Assembly (NCBI RefSeq): GCF_000262465.1
Contig: NZ_CM001489.1
Coordinates: 3,545,899 to 3,609,898 of the forward strand
DNA: 64,000 bases
Reading direction: 5' to 3'
Source: Frankia sp. QA3
GTDB taxonomy: Bacteria > Actinomycetota > Actinomycetes > Frankiales > Frankiaceae
Notes under the pieces: model-generated
The model's input: the letters and a program-made list of their open reading frames with translations, nothing else
Database searches by the model: none
What the model was told of the DNA's origin: nothing
Part shown: positions 18,972-28,731 of the stretch, in pieces
How positions within the stretch are numbered: the stretch's first letter is position 1
Layout of the letters: each line of letters begins with the position of its first letter
Program-made: the position numbers and the translations under genes

Positions 18972-19988
18972 TCAGCCCGTCCCGCCCTGGCCGGGGCGGG
19001 TCGGCCCGGTGCCGGGGGCCGCCACGGGCGCCGACGCGGGCGGCGAGCCGGGGTTGGTGGGGGTGGCCGCGGCGCCGCCGGGGGTGGTGGGCGCGCCGGT
19101 GCCGGCCGCGGGCGCCTGGGCGGCCGGCGGGGGCGGCACCGGCTGCGGTGCCAGCAGCCGGTCGCCCGGGTCGGTCGCCGGCCGGCCGACGACCACGCCG
19201 ACGAGATCGAGCGTCCCGACCGACACGTACGGCTTGACCTCCGCAGTCCGAGACAGCCCGCCGACGTCGGTGACCTTGGTGACGACGCCGATCGGCACGC
19301 CGGCGACGTAGTCCATGCTACCAAAGGTCACTAGACGGTCACCCTTCTGCACTCGGTAGGAGGCGTCGTACAGGGTGAAGGTCAACGCGCTCGGCCCCTG
19401 CCCGCCGGCCACGGCGCCGAGCAGCTGGGTGCGTTCCAGGCGGGCGCCGACCCGGCTGCCGGGGTCGCAGGCGAGGCGGACCACCGCCGTGTGCGCCGTG
19501 GCCGAGGAGACCGTGCCGACGAGCCCGTCGGCGTTGAGGACGGTCTTGTCGACGTCGACGCCGTCGTCCCGGCCGGCGTTGATGGTGACGGTCCAGTCCG
19601 TGCCGGTCACGTCGCCGACCGCGATCACCTTGGCCGGCACGATGGAGTACTGGCCCTTGTCCGCGATCAGCCGCAGGTCGCCCAGCTGTTTGGACATCCG
19701 GCCGATCTCGGCGTTGTCGGCGAGCTGGCGGCGCAGCCCGGCGTTCTCCTGGGCCAGCCGGTCGGCGCGGTCGTGGTAGCGGTTCGGGTGGGTCAGCGAC
19801 GAGGCGGTCCGGCCGATCGGCCGGGTCACCGTGGTCACGCCGTCCTCGACGCCGCCGAGGACCGAGTGCACGACACCCCGCGCGCCGCTGGCGGAGCGGC
19901 CGGTCTTGTAGTCGAGGGTGATCAGGGTAAAGGCGACGATGAGCAGGGCGACGATCACCAGGCGGGATCGCCTCGTGTCACGCCCCAC
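18972..19988 (-). CDS. mreC: Rod-shape-determining protein MreC
   Basis: Periplasm-facing scaffold of the elongation complex. Start GTG at 19988 (VGRDTRRSRLVIVALLIVAF) was chosen for GGAGG five bases upstream and because a transmembrane helix begins at once. The predicted length is 338 residues. After the helix there is a coiled-coil (HDRADRLAQENAGLRRQL), then the beta-rich MreC core (VINAGRDDGVDVDKTVLNADG as seen in the frame). The C-terminal ~70 residues are Pro/Ala/Gly-rich and low complexity. It lies between mreB (274 bp upstream) and mreD. Confidence 0.93.
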   Translation of the reverse strand: MGRDTRRSRLVIVALLIVAFTLITLDYKTGRSASGARGVVHSVLGGVEDGVTTVTRPIGRTASSLTHPNRYHDRADRLAQENAGLRRQLADNAEIGRMSKQLGDLRLIADKGQYSIVPAKVIAVGDVTGTDWTVTINAGRDDGVDVDKTVLNADGLVGTVSSATAHTAVVRLACDPGSRVGARLERTQLLGAVAGGQGPSALTFTLYDASYRVQKGDRLVTFGSMDYVAGVPIGVVTKVTDVGGLSRTAEVKPYVSVGTLDLVGVVVGRPATDPGDRLLAPQPVPPPPAAQAPAAGTGAPTTPGGAAATPTNPGSPPASAPVAAPGTGPTRPGQGGTG

Positions 19989-20262
19989 AGCAGCCTCCGA
20001 ACAAGCTCTCAGGCCCCGCGCCGCCGCGCGGCGGGCGCCGGGGCGGCACGGGGCACCCGCCCGGGCACTCGGGCGGGCACCGGCCGGGCGGCGACGGGCC
20101 GGTGGCGCCGGCCGGAGCCGGCCGCCGAGCGCGGTCCGTCGCTGAGGTCGGACGATCCACATCGCCGCGACGTTCCCGGATCTGACACGAAATCCCCCAC
20201 CAGCGGGGGCGTCCCGGACAGCGCCCGGGACCGAGCGCGCCGAGGGTTGCGGCCGCAGCCCG

Positions 20263-21294
20263 CTACCGCCGGGGCTCGGAGATCAGCACCTGCTGGAGCG
20301 CCTCGAACTCCTCGACGCACTTGCCCGACCCCATGGCCACCGAGTGCAGCGGGTTCTCGGCGATGTGGATGGGCATGCCGGTCTCGTGCCGCAGCCGCTC
20401 GTCGAGCCCGCGCAGCAGAGCACCGCCGCCGGTCAGGACGATGCCACGGTCCATGATGTCGCCGGACAGCTCCGGCGGGCAGCGGTCCAGCGTCACCTTC
20501 ACCGCGTCGATCACGGCGTTGACCGGCTCCTCGATCGCCTTGCGGATCTCCTCCGCGGTCACGACGATCGTCTTGGGCAGGCCGGTGACGAGGTCGCGCC
20601 CGCGGATCTCGGCGCTGGGCTCGTCGGGCACCTTGTGCGCCGAGCCGATCGCCATCTTGATCTCCTCGGCGGTGCGCTCGCCGAGCATCAGCGAGTACTC
20701 CTTCTTCACGTAGGAGATGATCGCGACGTCCAGCTCGTCGCCGGCGGTGCGGATCGACTGGCTGGTGACGATGCCCCCCAGCGAGATCACGGCGACCTCG
20801 GTCGTCCCGCCGCCGATGTCGACGACCATGTTGCCGGTCGGCTCGTGCACCGGCAGGCCGGCCCCGATGGCGGCGGCCATAGGTTCCTCGATGATGTACA
20901 CCTTGCGGGCGCCGGCCTGGTAGCCGGCGTCCTTGACGGCCCGCTGCTCCACCCCGGTGATCCCCGACGGCACGCAGACGACCAGCCGCGGCTTGGCGAA
21001 GTGGCGGCGCCGGTGCACCTTCTGGATGAAGTACCGAAGCATCCGCTCGGTCGTCTCGAAATCGGCGATGACGCCGTCCTTCAACGGGCGCACGGCCACC
21101 ACGTTCCCCGGGGTCCGGCCGATCATCCGCTTGGCGTCCGTGCCGACGGCGAGGATGCCCGAGGTCGTGGTGTTGATGGCGACCACGCTCGGCTCGTTGA
21201 GGACGATCCCGCGGCCACGCACGTACACCAGTGTGTTGGCGGTACCGAGATCGACGGCCATGTCACGACCGAGGAACGACAGCGAACTGGACAT
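20263..21294 (-). CDS. mreB: Actin-like rod-shape protein MreB
   Basis: Cytoplasmic actin homologue that positions wall synthesis. The start [20 protein letters not shown] was used because the family begins there. The 343-residue product shows phosphate-1 [16 protein letters not shown], phosphate-2 [20 protein letters not shown] and the adenosine motif [15 protein letters not shown]. Length is normal. First gene of the mreBCD-mrdA-rodA block. A long 5' gap (to 21895) should contain the operon promoter. Confidence 0.97.
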   Translation of the reverse strand: MSSSLSFLGRDMAVDLGTANTLVYVRGRGIVLNEPSVVAINTTTSGILAVGTDAKRMIGRTPGNVVAVRPLKDGVIADFETTERMLRYFIQKVHRRRHFAKPRLVVCVPSGITGVEQRAVKDAGYQAGARKVYIIEEPMAAAIGAGLPVHEPTGNMVVDIGGGTTEVAVISLGGIVTSQSIRTAGDELDVAIISYVKKEYSLMLGERTAEEIKMAIGSAHKVPDEPSAEIRGRDLVTGLPKTIVVTAEEIRKAIEEPVNAVIDAVKVTLDRCPPELSGDIMDRGIVLTGGGALLRGLDERLRHETGMPIHIAENPLHSVAMGSGKCVEEFEALQQVLISEPRR

Positions 21295-21571
21295 CGTCGG
21301 GTACCGACCTTCCCGGGGGATGCGGTCCTGGCCGCCTCCGGCGCGGCCGACGGCACGGCCAGCCAGGGAGCCGGAGAAGCGCGTGGAACACGTACAGGGT
21401 TCGTAGATCGGGCAGGACGACCCGGAGCGCCCCGCGAGGAATCGACCGCGGCAACCAACCAGCACAGCCGGTCCCCGCGACCCACCGGACACGCTCCGGG
21501 CAAGTACTAGAAGGGTAGACCGCCGGGGAGCCCCTCGCCGCCCCGGCCGGTGGCGGGGCGGCTCGTGTCAC

Positions 21572-21594
21572 CCTTGGGTCGGATCGACCCAAGG
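21572..21594. promoter_or_regulatory. Perfect 10-bp inverted repeat upstream of mreB
   Basis: CCTTGGGTCG (21572-21581) is mirrored by CGACCCAAGG (21585-21594) around a 3-base centre. Immediately next to it the minus strand reads a consensus -35 hexamer TTGACA (21601-21596), pointing toward mreB about 300 bp away. No good -10 is seen at the right distance, so it may be an operator or an RNA hairpin. Confidence 0.45.
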
Positions 21595-21779
21595 TTGTCA
21601 ATGGGTCACAATCCCGATACGCAACGCGTCTCAACGAGGCCACGACAGGCCGACGAGGAAGCGATGCAGGCACACAATGGCCTGCCGCGATCAACTATCG
21701 CCGGTTTGCGGCGCCGCGGACGGGACCATCCGGGGGCCTCGCGACGCCGGGGAACTCACCCGGAACCGGTGAGCGCACG

Positions 21780-21807
21780 GTGTGGTCCGGTCCGCCCGGG
21801 ACCACAC
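21780..21807. other. Hairpin in the ndk-mreB gap
   Basis: GTGTGGTCC (21780-21788) pairs with GGACCACAC (21799-21807) around a 10-base loop. It is one of three strong inverted repeats in the 601-bp gap between mreB and ndk; apart from these I see no gene there. Confidence 0.5.
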
Positions 21808-21848
21808 CGCGGCCACTCACCCATCCGTGCCGGTGAGGACGCACGCCC

Positions 21849-21879
21849 GACCGTCCCCGCCCGCGAGCCGGGCGGGGAC
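21849..21879 (-). terminator. Terminator hairpin after ndk
   Basis: CCGTCCCCGCCCG (21849-21861) and CGGGCGGGGACGG (21867-21879) form a perfect 13-bp stem with a 5-base loop, 17 bp beyond the ndk stop. No T-run, as is common in GC-rich actinobacteria. Confidence 0.65.
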
Positions 21880-21895
21880 GGACGAGCCGCCCAGC

Positions 21896-22309
21896 TCAGC
21901 TCAGGCCGGGGAAGAACAGGTCGATCTCGCGCTTGGCGGACTCCGGCGAATCGGAGCCGTGCACGAGGTTCTGGCCGATCTCCAGCGCGTAGTCGCCGCG
22001 CAGCGAGCCGGGGGCGGCCTTCACCGGGTCGGTGGCGCCGATGAGCCCGCGCGACGCCTCGACGGCCCGCGGCCCCTCGACGACCAGGGCGACCAGCGGG
22101 CCGGAGGTGATGAAGTCGACCAGCTCACCGAAGAAGGGCTTGCTGGCGTGCTCGCCGTAGTGCGTCTCGGCGACGGAACGCTCCAGCGTGCGCAGCTCGA
22201 GAGCCACCAGGGCGAGCCCCTTGCGCTCCAGCCGGCCGACCACCTCACCGACGAGGCCACGGCTGACGCCATCGGGCTTGACCAGGATGAGGGTGCGCTC
22301 GGCGGACAC
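21896..22309 (-). CDS. ndk: Nucleoside diphosphate kinase
   Basis: Transfers the gamma-phosphate from NTPs to NDPs through a phosphohistidine. The 137-residue protein starts [20 protein letters not shown] and contains the active-site histidine in NLVHGSDS near residue 117. Length is exact for the family. It is followed by a strong hairpin and is preceded by the FolC-like gene on the same strand (104 bp). Confidence 0.98.
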   Translation of the reverse strand: MSAERTLILVKPDGVSRGLVGEVVGRLERKGLALVALELRTLERSVAETHYGEHASKPFFGELVDFITSGPLVALVVEGPRAVEASRGLIGATDPVKAAPGSLRGDYALEIGQNLVHGSDSPESAKREIDLFFPGLS

Positions 22310-22413
22310 GGTACTCCTTCTCGATCATTGACATCGTCGTCCTCGAAGGGCCCGCGGGCCCCTCGTCAACTTACAGGGTGCCCGCGCCATCACCATGGCC
22401 GAACCGGGCCACC

Positions 22414-23850
22414 TCAGGACCGCAGCAACGCCCGCGCCCGACCCACAACGGGGGCCGAACCAGTCACCAGCACCCCGGCTCCGCCCAGGTCTGCGTCCTC
22501 CTCGGCGAGCCGGACCGCATCGTCGATCGCGTCGTCGAGCCGAGGGGCGACCTCGACCCGGTCTGCACCGAAGACCCCCGTCGCCACGGCCGCGAGGTCG
22601 TCGACGCCCAGCGCCGCCGTGGCTCCGGTCGTGACGACCACGGCGCCGAGGACCGGTTCGAGCGCGGCCAGGATCCGGGCGGCGAGCGCCTCGTCGCCGT
22701 CGACGGCGACCACGCCGACAAGCACGTCGAAGGTGAACGCCTCGTCCAGCGCGGCCGCGAGCGCCGCCGCGGCGACCGGGTCCTGGGCGATGTCGAGCAC
22801 GATCGTCGGCGAGCGGCGCACGACCTCCAGCCGGCCCCGGGCGTCCACCTGGGCCAGGCCCGCCCGGACGGCGTCGATGTCGAGGGCGCCGCGACCGCCG
22901 CCGAGGAACGCCTCGACGGCGGCGAGCGCGACGGCGGCGTCGTGCGCCTGATGGGCCCCGTGCAGCGGCAGGAAGAGTTCGTCGTAGGTGCCGCCGAGCC
23001 CCTTCAGCGTGATCATCTGCCCGCCGACGGCGACCCGCCGGCCGACCACGCCGAACTCCATGCCCTCACGGGCCACCGTCGCCCCACTGCCGGCCGCCCG
23101 CCGCAGCAGCGCCTGCGCGACCGGCAGGGCCTGCTGGGCGAGCACGACGAGGGTGTCCGCCCGGATGGCCGAGCCAGCCCGCGCGGCGATCCGGTCGAGC
23201 TCCGCCTCGGCGGCTTCGGTGTCCCCGGCGAGCACGGCGGCGTCGGCGGCGTCGAGCAGGCTCCCCCCAGCGGCGCCGTCCGCCCCGGCGACCGTCACCT
23301 GGGTGACCGCGGCCACCGGCGCGTCGAGCAGGTCGGCCAGGTCGCCGAGTTCCGCGGAGCCGTCCCAGCCCGACTCGACGACGGCCAGGTCGACCGGGGC
23401 GTCCGCGAACGCGGCGAAGGCCACGGCGGCGAGCAGCTCGAAGGCACTCAACGGGCCGTCGTCCTCGATCAGCGGCAGGTACGGCGCGATGTCGTCGAAG
23501 GCGGCCCCGAGCACGTCGGGCGGGATCGCCGCGCCGGCCAGGCCCACCTGCTGGGCGCTGCCGAGCCAGCCGGGAGAGCGCAGGGAGCCCGCGCGGATGC
23601 CGAACGCGTCGAGCAGGGCGGTGATGGCGGCGACAGTGGAGCTCTTCCCGACGGACCCCGCGACCACGATGCTGGGGAAGGCACGCTGCGGCTGTCCGAG
23701 CAGGTCCAGCAGGCGGCGCAGCCGCGCCAGCCCCGCCGGGACCGCGACGGCGGCCCGCTGCGCGTACGCGGCCGCGAACTGCGGAGGGCCCGTCCGAGCG
23801 GCATCGCCGGACGCGGAGGTGGTCCCGGCGTTCGCCGCGGCGCCTGTCAC
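22414..23850 (-). CDS. Divergent Mur-ligase/FolC-like protein, catalytic motifs degraded
   Basis: A 478-residue protein with the three-domain plan of folylpolyglutamate synthase, aligned by eye with the folC product next door. The P-loop GTNGKTST is replaced by GSVGKSST. The tetrapeptide-like motif SPHL has become SPGW. The REKAGI lysine segment is absent, and the C-terminal DGAHNP is DIAQDP. Segments such as FLPLHGAHQAHDAAVALAAV and the terminal VLVTGSAPVV are clearly shared with FolC. ATP binding may be kept, but folate ligation as in FolC is unlikely. It starts head-to-head with folC, with 154 bp between the starts. Function unknown; I infer a paralogue that has moved to a new role. Confidence 0.75.
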   Translation of the reverse strand: MTGAAANAGTTSASGDAARTGPPQFAAAYAQRAAVAVPAGLARLRRLLDLLGQPQRAFPSIVVAGSVGKSSTVAAITALLDAFGIRAGSLRSPGWLGSAQQVGLAGAAIPPDVLGAAFDDIAPYLPLIEDDGPLSAFELLAAVAFAAFADAPVDLAVVESGWDGSAELGDLADLLDAPVAAVTQVTVAGADGAAGGSLLDAADAAVLAGDTEAAEAELDRIAARAGSAIRADTLVVLAQQALPVAQALLRRAAGSGATVAREGMEFGVVGRRVAVGGQMITLKGLGGTYDELFLPLHGAHQAHDAAVALAAVEAFLGGGRGALDIDAVRAGLAQVDARGRLEVVRRSPTIVLDIAQDPVAAAALAAALDEAFTFDVLVGVVAVDGDEALAARILAALEPVLGAVVVTTGATAALGVDDLAAVATGVFGADRVEVAPRLDDAIDDAVRLAEEDADLGGAGVLVTGSAPVVGRARALLRS

Positions 23851-24004
23851 GGCACCGATCCTACGAGTCCGGACGACCGGCGGTCCCCGGCACCCGCAGC
23901 GGCCCGCCGACCTGCCTCTGCGCCGCCGCAGGCCGCCCGGCCAACTCGTCCGGGTTGCGCGGGTCGCTACTGTCGAGCGCGGGTGAAGGAGGCGGGAACA
24001 GCAG

Positions 24005-25297
24005 GTGACGTGGACCTACGAGGCAGCATGCGCCGCGCTGGCCAGCTCGGTGGACCTGGAGAAGCAGGCGATCACGGCCGAGCCGCCGGTGCCGAGTCTG
24101 GACCGGATGCGGGAGCTGGCCCGCCGGCTCGGCGACCCGCAGAACCGGGCCGCGGTGATCCATCTGACCGGCACGAACGGGAAGACGTCGACGGCGCGGA
24201 TCACCTCGGCCCTGCTCGGCGCCGCGGGGCTGCGGGTCGGCCAGTACACCAGCCCGCACCTGGAGCGGACGAACGAGCGGCTGGTCGTCGACGGCCGTCC
24301 GATCGACGACGGCGAGTTCGCCCGCTGCGTCGGCGCGGCGGTGGACGCGGCCGCGCCGATGGCGGACCGGCCGACCTTCTTCGAGCTGCTGACGGCCGCG
24401 GCGTTCCGCTGGTTCGCCGACCGGGCCGTCGACGCCGCGGTCGTCGAGGTCGGGCTGCTCGGCCGCTGGGACGCCACGAACATCGCCGACGGCCGGGTCG
24501 CGGTCGTCACCGGCATCGGCGCGGACCATCTGGACTACGCCGGGAGCCTGGCCGGGGTCGCCCGGGAGAAGGCCGGCATTGTCAAGCCCGGCGCGGACCT
24601 CGTGCTCGGCGAGGTCGACGCCCGCTTCGACGACGTCTTCACGCGGACGCCGGCGGCCCGGGTCCTGCGTCTGAGTCGGGACTTCGCCATGGTCGACGGC
24701 CGCCCCGACCCCGCCGGTCGCCGCGGCGACCTGCGCACCCCCACCGCCCGCTACGACGACGTCCTCCTGTCGCTGCACGGCGCATACCAGGAGGCCAACG
24801 CCGCGTGCGCGCTCGCGGCGGTGGAGGCGTTCCTCGGCCGTCCGCTGCCCGACGAGGCGGTCCGGGCCGGGCTCGGCTCGGTGCGGGCACCCGGCCGGCT
24901 GGAGATCGTCGGGACGGCGCCGCTGTGCGTGCTCGACGGCGCCCACAATCCGGCGGCCGCGGCGGCGCTGGCCCGCTCGCTCGCGGAGGAGTTCCCGGGC
25001 CGGAGCTGGACGGTCGTCTACGGCGCGCTGCGCGGCCACGACTTCGCCGCCACTCTGGCGGAGCTGCGCGGCCAGCGGATCGACTCGTTGGTCTGCTGCG
25101 AACCGGCGTCACCGCGGGCGATCCCGGCCGAGCAGGTCGCCGAGACCGCGCGACGGTGGGCCATTCCGGCCGAGAGCGCCCCCGGGGTCGCGGCCGCGGT
25201 GCGGCTCGCCCGGCGGCGGGCGGGAACGGCCGGCGCGATCCTGGTGACCGGGTCGTTCTATCACCTCACCGAGGCGCGGCGGGCGCTGGCCGCGTAG
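24005..25297 (+). CDS. folC: Dihydrofolate synthase / folylpolyglutamate synthase
   Basis: Adds glutamate to dihydropteroate and to tetrahydrofolate. The GTG start at 24005 gives 430 residues, with GGAGG a little upstream. Motifs in order: P-loop HLTGTNGKTSTARI (residues ~52-65), TSPHLERTNER, EVGLLGRWDATN, DHLDYAGSLAGVAREKAGIVK, LHGAYQEANAACALAA, DGAHNPAAAAA and a C-terminal VTGSFYH. All residues expected for activity appear present. It is read opposite to its neighbours; valS, which often precedes folC in actinobacteria, is not here. It converges with clpX. Confidence 0.96.
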   Translation: MTWTYEAACAALASSVDLEKQAITAEPPVPSLDRMRELARRLGDPQNRAAVIHLTGTNGKTSTARITSALLGAAGLRVGQYTSPHLERTNERLVVDGRPIDDGEFARCVGAAVDAAAPMADRPTFFELLTAAAFRWFADRAVDAAVVEVGLLGRWDATNIADGRVAVVTGIGADHLDYAGSLAGVAREKAGIVKPGADLVLGEVDARFDDVFTRTPAARVLRLSRDFAMVDGRPDPAGRRGDLRTPTARYDDVLLSLHGAYQEANAACALAAVEAFLGRPLPDEAVRAGLGSVRAPGRLEIVGTAPLCVLDGAHNPAAAAALARSLAEEFPGRSWTVVYGALRGHDFAATLAELRGQRIDSLVCCEPASPRAIPAEQVAETARRWAIPAESAPGVAAAVRLARRRAGTAGAILVTGSFYHLTEARRALAA

Positions 25298-25321
25298 CCG
25301 CCCGCTGATCCGGAGCCGGGA

Positions 25322-25358
25322 CGGGGCGGGACGGCGGCTCTCGCCCCGTCCCGCCCCG
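25322..25358. terminator. Bidirectional terminator, folC/clpX
   Basis: CGGGGCGGGACGG (25322-25334) pairs with CCGTCCCGCCCCG (25346-25358), a perfect 13-bp stem with an 11-base loop. It lies centrally in the 75-bp gap between the convergent stops of folC and clpX. Confidence 0.7.
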
Positions 25359-25372
25359 GCCCGGCTGCGGCC

Positions 25373-26671
25373 TCAGGCCGACTTCTCCTGGCGGGGCGCC
25401 CGCTTCGAGGCGACGTCCCGGGGCACGAGCGTGGGGTTGACGTGCTCCAGGACGACCTCGCGGGTGACGACGACCCGGGCGACGTCCTTGCGACTCGGGA
25501 TGTCGTACATCACTGACAGCAGCACCTCCTCCATGATCGCCCGCAGACCGCGGGCGCCGGTGCCGCGCAGGATCGCCTGGTCGGCGATGGCCTCCAGCGC
25601 GTCGGAGGTGAAGTCGAGATCGACGCTGTCCAGCTCGAACAGCCGCTTGTACTGCCGGACCAGGGCGTTCTTCGGCTCGGTGAGGATGCGGATCAGCGCC
25701 TCACGGTCCAGGTTGGACACGCTGGTGATGACCGGCAGCCGGCCGATGAACTCCGGGATCATGCCGTACTTGAGCAGGTCCTCGGGCATGATGTCGCCGA
25801 AGACGTCGGAGGAGTCCGGGTCGTCCTTGCCGTGCAGCACGGCGCGGAAGCCCAGCGACTTCTTGCCGATCCGCGACTCGATGATCCGGTCCAGCCCGGC
25901 GAAGGCCCCACCGACGATGAACAGGACGTTCGTCGTGTCGATCTGGATGAACTCCTGGTGTGGGTGCTTGCGGCCGCCCTGCGGCGGCACACTCGCGGTG
26001 GTGCCCTCCAGGATCTTCAGCAGGGCCTGCTGCACGCCCTCGCCGGACACGTCCCGGGTGATGCTGGGATTCTCCGACTTACGGGCGATCTTGTCGACCT
26101 CATCGATATAGATAATCCCGGTCTCGGCCTTTTTGACGTCATAGTCGGCGGCCTGGATCAGCTTGAGCAGAATGTTCTCGACGTCCTCGCCGACGTAGCC
26201 CGCCTCGGTCAGCGCGGTCGCGTCGGCGATGGCGAACGGGACGTTGAGCATCCGGGCCAGGGTCTGGGCCAGCAGCGTCTTGCCGCACCCGGTCGGACCG
26301 AGCAGCAGGATGTTGCTCTTGGCGAGCTCGACCTCGCTCTTGTTGCCCTCACCGCCGCCGCCCCCGCCGGAACCGCCGGCCTGTACCCGCTTGTAGTGGT
26401 TGTAGACCGCGACGGAGAGGGTCTTCTTCGCCGTCTCCTGCCCTACGACGTAGCTGTCGAGGAACTCGTAGATCTCCCGCGGCTTGGGGAGCTCGTCCCA
26501 CTTCAGCTCGGAGGACTCGGAGAGCTCCTCCTCGATGATCTCGTTGCACAGATCGATGCACTCGTCACAGATGTAGACGCCAGGGCCGGCGATGAGCTTT
26601 TTCACCTGCTTCTGCGACTTACCGCAGAACGAGCACTTGAGCAGGTCACCGCCATCACCGATGCGTGCCAC
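25373..26671 (-). CDS. clpX: ATP-dependent Clp protease ATP-binding subunit ClpX
   Basis: AAA+ unfoldase that feeds substrates to ClpP. GTG at 26671 ([20 protein letters not shown]) was chosen because the zinc-binding domain begins at once; the longer frame upstream has no similarity. The 432-residue product has the C4 zinc finger (CSFC...CDEC), Walker [16 protein letters not shown] and Walker [12 protein letters not shown]. It also has the pore/ClpP-contact region ([12 protein letters not shown]) and a sensor-2 region ([14 protein letters not shown]). A Gly run ([11 protein letters not shown]) extends the linker before the AAA+ domain. Confidence 0.97.
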   Translation of the reverse strand: MARIGDGGDLLKCSFCGKSQKQVKKLIAGPGVYICDECIDLCNEIIEEELSESSELKWDELPKPREIYEFLDSYVVGQETAKKTLSVAVYNHYKRVQAGGSGGGGGGEGNKSEVELAKSNILLLGPTGCGKTLLAQTLARMLNVPFAIADATALTEAGYVGEDVENILLKLIQAADYDVKKAETGIIYIDEVDKIARKSENPSITRDVSGEGVQQALLKILEGTTASVPPQGGRKHPHQEFIQIDTTNVLFIVGGAFAGLDRIIESRIGKKSLGFRAVLHGKDDPDSSDVFGDIMPEDLLKYGMIPEFIGRLPVITSVSNLDREALIRILTEPKNALVRQYKRLFELDSVDLDFTSDALEAIADQAILRGTGARGLRAIMEEVLLSVMYDIPSRKDVARVVVTREVVLEHVNPTLVPRDVASKRAPRQEKSA

Positions 26672-27095
26672 CGAGGACTCAGTCCCTTCGTCCAGACGAT
26701 GGTGTCGCCTGCGTGTCAGGGGCGGTTGACACCGCCCGGTCGTCGCGTGTCTGCCTGCAACCATCCCCGTGGGGACGGTACCCCGCCGAGCGACCCGGTG
26801 AGTGCCCTATCGCTCGGCTCATACCGGTCAGCCTACGGTCACCATGGCCGTCCTCGCGCGTCCGCGCAGTCCTGTAAGGCCAACGCGTCACGGACGCCGA
26901 GGGGCTGACCACATTCGACCTGTCGGCGCGTCGCGTGTACCAGCCCCCGACCACCCCCAGCCACGGGCCGGCCTCGCGCGGCGTCATGCCGCGCGAGGCG
27001 TCGGCCGCGCGGTGCGCGTGGCGCCGGACCGGTGCCCCGACCAGCGCCGGGTACCCGGTGAGCGCCCGCCGTCCGGTCACGCCCGGGACCCGTCT
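26672..27095. other. clpP2-clpX intergenic region
   Basis: A 424-bp gap with no credible gene. It contains the clpP operon terminator (26971-26999) and must contain a separate clpX promoter between about 26672 and 26960. I see no HspR- or ClgR-type operator here. Confidence 0.5.
26971..26999 (-). terminator. Terminator after clpP2
   Basis: GCCTCGCGCGG (26971-26981) and CCGCGCGAGGC (26989-26999) form a perfect 11-bp stem with a 7-base loop, about 97 bp past the clpP2 stop. It would separate the clpP1P2 transcript from clpX. Confidence 0.6.
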
Positions 27096-27776
27096 TTAGC
27101 GCGTGGTGGCGAGCCGCGAGGACTTGCGGGTCTTGATGACCTCGTCGATCAGGCCGTACTCCTTGGCCTCGTCGGCGCTGAAGATCTTGTCCCGCTCGAT
27201 GTCCTTGCGGATGTCCTCCTCCTTCTTGCCGGTGTGGGTGGCAAGCATCCGCTCCAGCAACGACCGCATCCGCAGGATCTCGCGGGCCTGGATCTCGATG
27301 TCGCTGGACTGGCCCTCCCCCGACGCCGACGGCTGATGGATCAGGATCCGGCTGTTCTCCAGCGCGAACCGCTTGCCCGGCGTCCCCGCCGCCAGCAGCA
27401 CCGCCGCCGCCGACGCCGCCTGCCCCATGCAGATCGTCGAGATGTCCGGCCGCACGAACTGCATCGTGTCGTAGATCGCCGTCAACGACGTGAACGACCC
27501 ACCCGGCGAGTTGATGTAGATCGAGATGTCCCGGTCCGGATCCTCCGACTCCAGGAACAGCAACTGCGCCATCACGTCGTTCGCCGACACATCGTCGATC
27601 TGCACGCCGAGGAAGACGATCCGCTCCTTGAGCAGCTTCGAGTACGGGTCCATGCCGTACTCGCCGCGGGAGGTCTTCTCGATGATGTTCGGTAGGACGT
27701 AGCGGCCCTGCGGCTGGGCGGCGGCCTGGCGGCCCTGCTCAGACCTCATCTGCTGGTAGAGCGTCTCATGGAACAT
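27096..27776 (-). CDS. clpP2: ATP-dependent Clp protease proteolytic subunit (second copy)
   Basis: Serine peptidase of the ClpXP/ClpCP barrel. The 226-residue product starts [17 protein letters not shown], with GGAGG upstream. The catalytic serine is in [14 protein letters not shown], the histidine in ILIHQPS, and the aspartate in the [11 protein letters not shown] region. The oxyanion segment [17 protein letters not shown] is intact. It follows clpP1 by 57 bp; actinobacterial ClpP1 and ClpP2 normally assemble into one mixed particle. Confidence 0.96.
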   Translation of the reverse strand: MFHETLYQQMRSEQGRQAAAQPQGRYVLPNIIEKTSRGEYGMDPYSKLLKERIVFLGVQIDDVSANDVMAQLLFLESEDPDRDISIYINSPGGSFTSLTAIYDTMQFVRPDISTICMGQAASAAAVLLAAGTPGKRFALENSRILIHQPSASGEGQSSDIEIQAREILRMRSLLERMLATHTGKKEEDIRKDIERDKIFSADEAKEYGLIDEVIKTRKSSRLATTR

Positions 27777-27833
27777 GATGGCTGCCTCCGGGAACGGATG
27801 ACGATGGTTCGGTCCGGTGAGCGGGCTGCCCGC

Positions 27834-28475
27834 TCAGCTCACCGGCCCCTCGCTGGGAACCTGGCGGGCCTGCTGGACCACATGGTCGACGAACCCGTAG
27901 TCCTTGGCCTCCTCGGCGGTGAACCACCGGTCCCGGTCGGAATCGCGCTCGATCTGCTCGATCGGCTGCCCGGTGTGGAACGCGATGCGCTCCTGCATCA
28001 TCCGCTTGGTGTAGAGCATCTGCTCCGCCTGGATGGCGATGTCGGAGGCGGTGCCCCCGATCCCTCCCGACGGCTGGTGCATCATGATCCGCGCGTGCGG
28101 CAACGAGTAGCGCTTGCCCGGCGCCCCGGCGCAGAGCAGGAACTGACCCATCGACGCGGCGAGGCCGAGCGACACGGTCGCGACATCGTTCTCGACGAAC
28201 TGCATGGTGTCGTAGATCGCCATACCGGCGCTCACGGACCCACCCGGCGAGTTGATGTAGAGGAAGATGTCCCGGGTCGGGTCCTCCGCGTTGAGCAGCA
28301 GTAGCTGCGCGCAGATCGCGTTGGCGATCGCGTCCTCGACCACCGATCCGAGGAAGACGATCCGGTTGGCCAGCAGGCGGTTGAACACCTGGTCGTCGAA
28401 GGCGGGTCCACCCTGGCCGGGCGAACGGAGCTCCGGACCCGGAACTGGTAGGCGCGGAACTGCGAGGTTACTCAC
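27834..28475 (-). CDS. clpP1: ATP-dependent Clp protease proteolytic subunit (first copy)
   Basis: The 213-residue ClpP begins at GTG 28475 ([15 protein letters not shown]), with GAGGAG upstream. Catalytic serine in [14 protein letters not shown], histidine in IMMHQPSGG, aspartate in [15 protein letters not shown], and the conserved [17 protein letters not shown]. First gene of the clpP1P2 unit. A ClgR-like box lies about 95 bp upstream. Confidence 0.96.
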   Translation of the reverse strand: MSNLAVPRLPVPGPELRSPGQGGPAFDDQVFNRLLANRIVFLGSVVEDAIANAICAQLLLLNAEDPTRDIFLYINSPGGSVSAGMAIYDTMQFVENDVATVSLGLAASMGQFLLCAGAPGKRYSLPHARIMMHQPSGGIGGTASDIAIQAEQMLYTKRMMQERIAFHTGQPIEQIERDSDRDRWFTAEEAKDYGFVDHVVQQARQVPSEGPVS

Positions 28476-28567
28476 GGTCAGCTCCTCGGCTTCCTCACAT
28501 GGGGCGGCTGATTGACCGGCTCGACACTATCTGTGACACGCGCAAGTTCTCGCCCTTCAGGCTCGAT

Positions 28568-28581
28568 GTTCGCGCTGGGCG
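28568..28581. promoter_or_regulatory. Possible ClgR-type activator box upstream of clpP1
   Basis: GTTCGC, five bases, then GCG (28568-28581), 93-106 bp before the clpP1 start. This resembles the GTTCGC...GCG operator reported for ClgR at Streptomyces clpP1, though the spacing differs by one base. Short and GC-rich, so chance is possible. Confidence 0.3.
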
Positions 28582-28650
28582 TGAGGACCGGCCAGTTCGG
28601 ACGTCCTCGCGGCACCGCCCGCCAGCGCCCGACCACGGCCCGCCGACAAC

Positions 28651-28689
28651 GCCAGACGGCCCCCGGACCGGGTCCGGGGGCCGTCTGGC
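28651..28689 (-). terminator. Very strong terminator hairpin after tig
   Basis: The 19 bases at 28651-28669 are the exact reverse complement of 28671-28689 (GCCAGACGGCCCCCGGACC and its mirror), with a single base at the centre. It lies 43 bp beyond the tig stop and upstream of clpP1. No T-run. Confidence 0.75.
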
Positions 28690-28731
28690 GGGCTGGAATC
28701 CGCGGGGCGCAAGCCCGCCTCTGCCGCGAGG

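Noticed and set aside
22378-25308. 976-codon open frame on the plus strand across the FolC-like gene and folC
   Set aside because: It is antisense to one real gene and out of frame with the other, and shows no recognisable domain.
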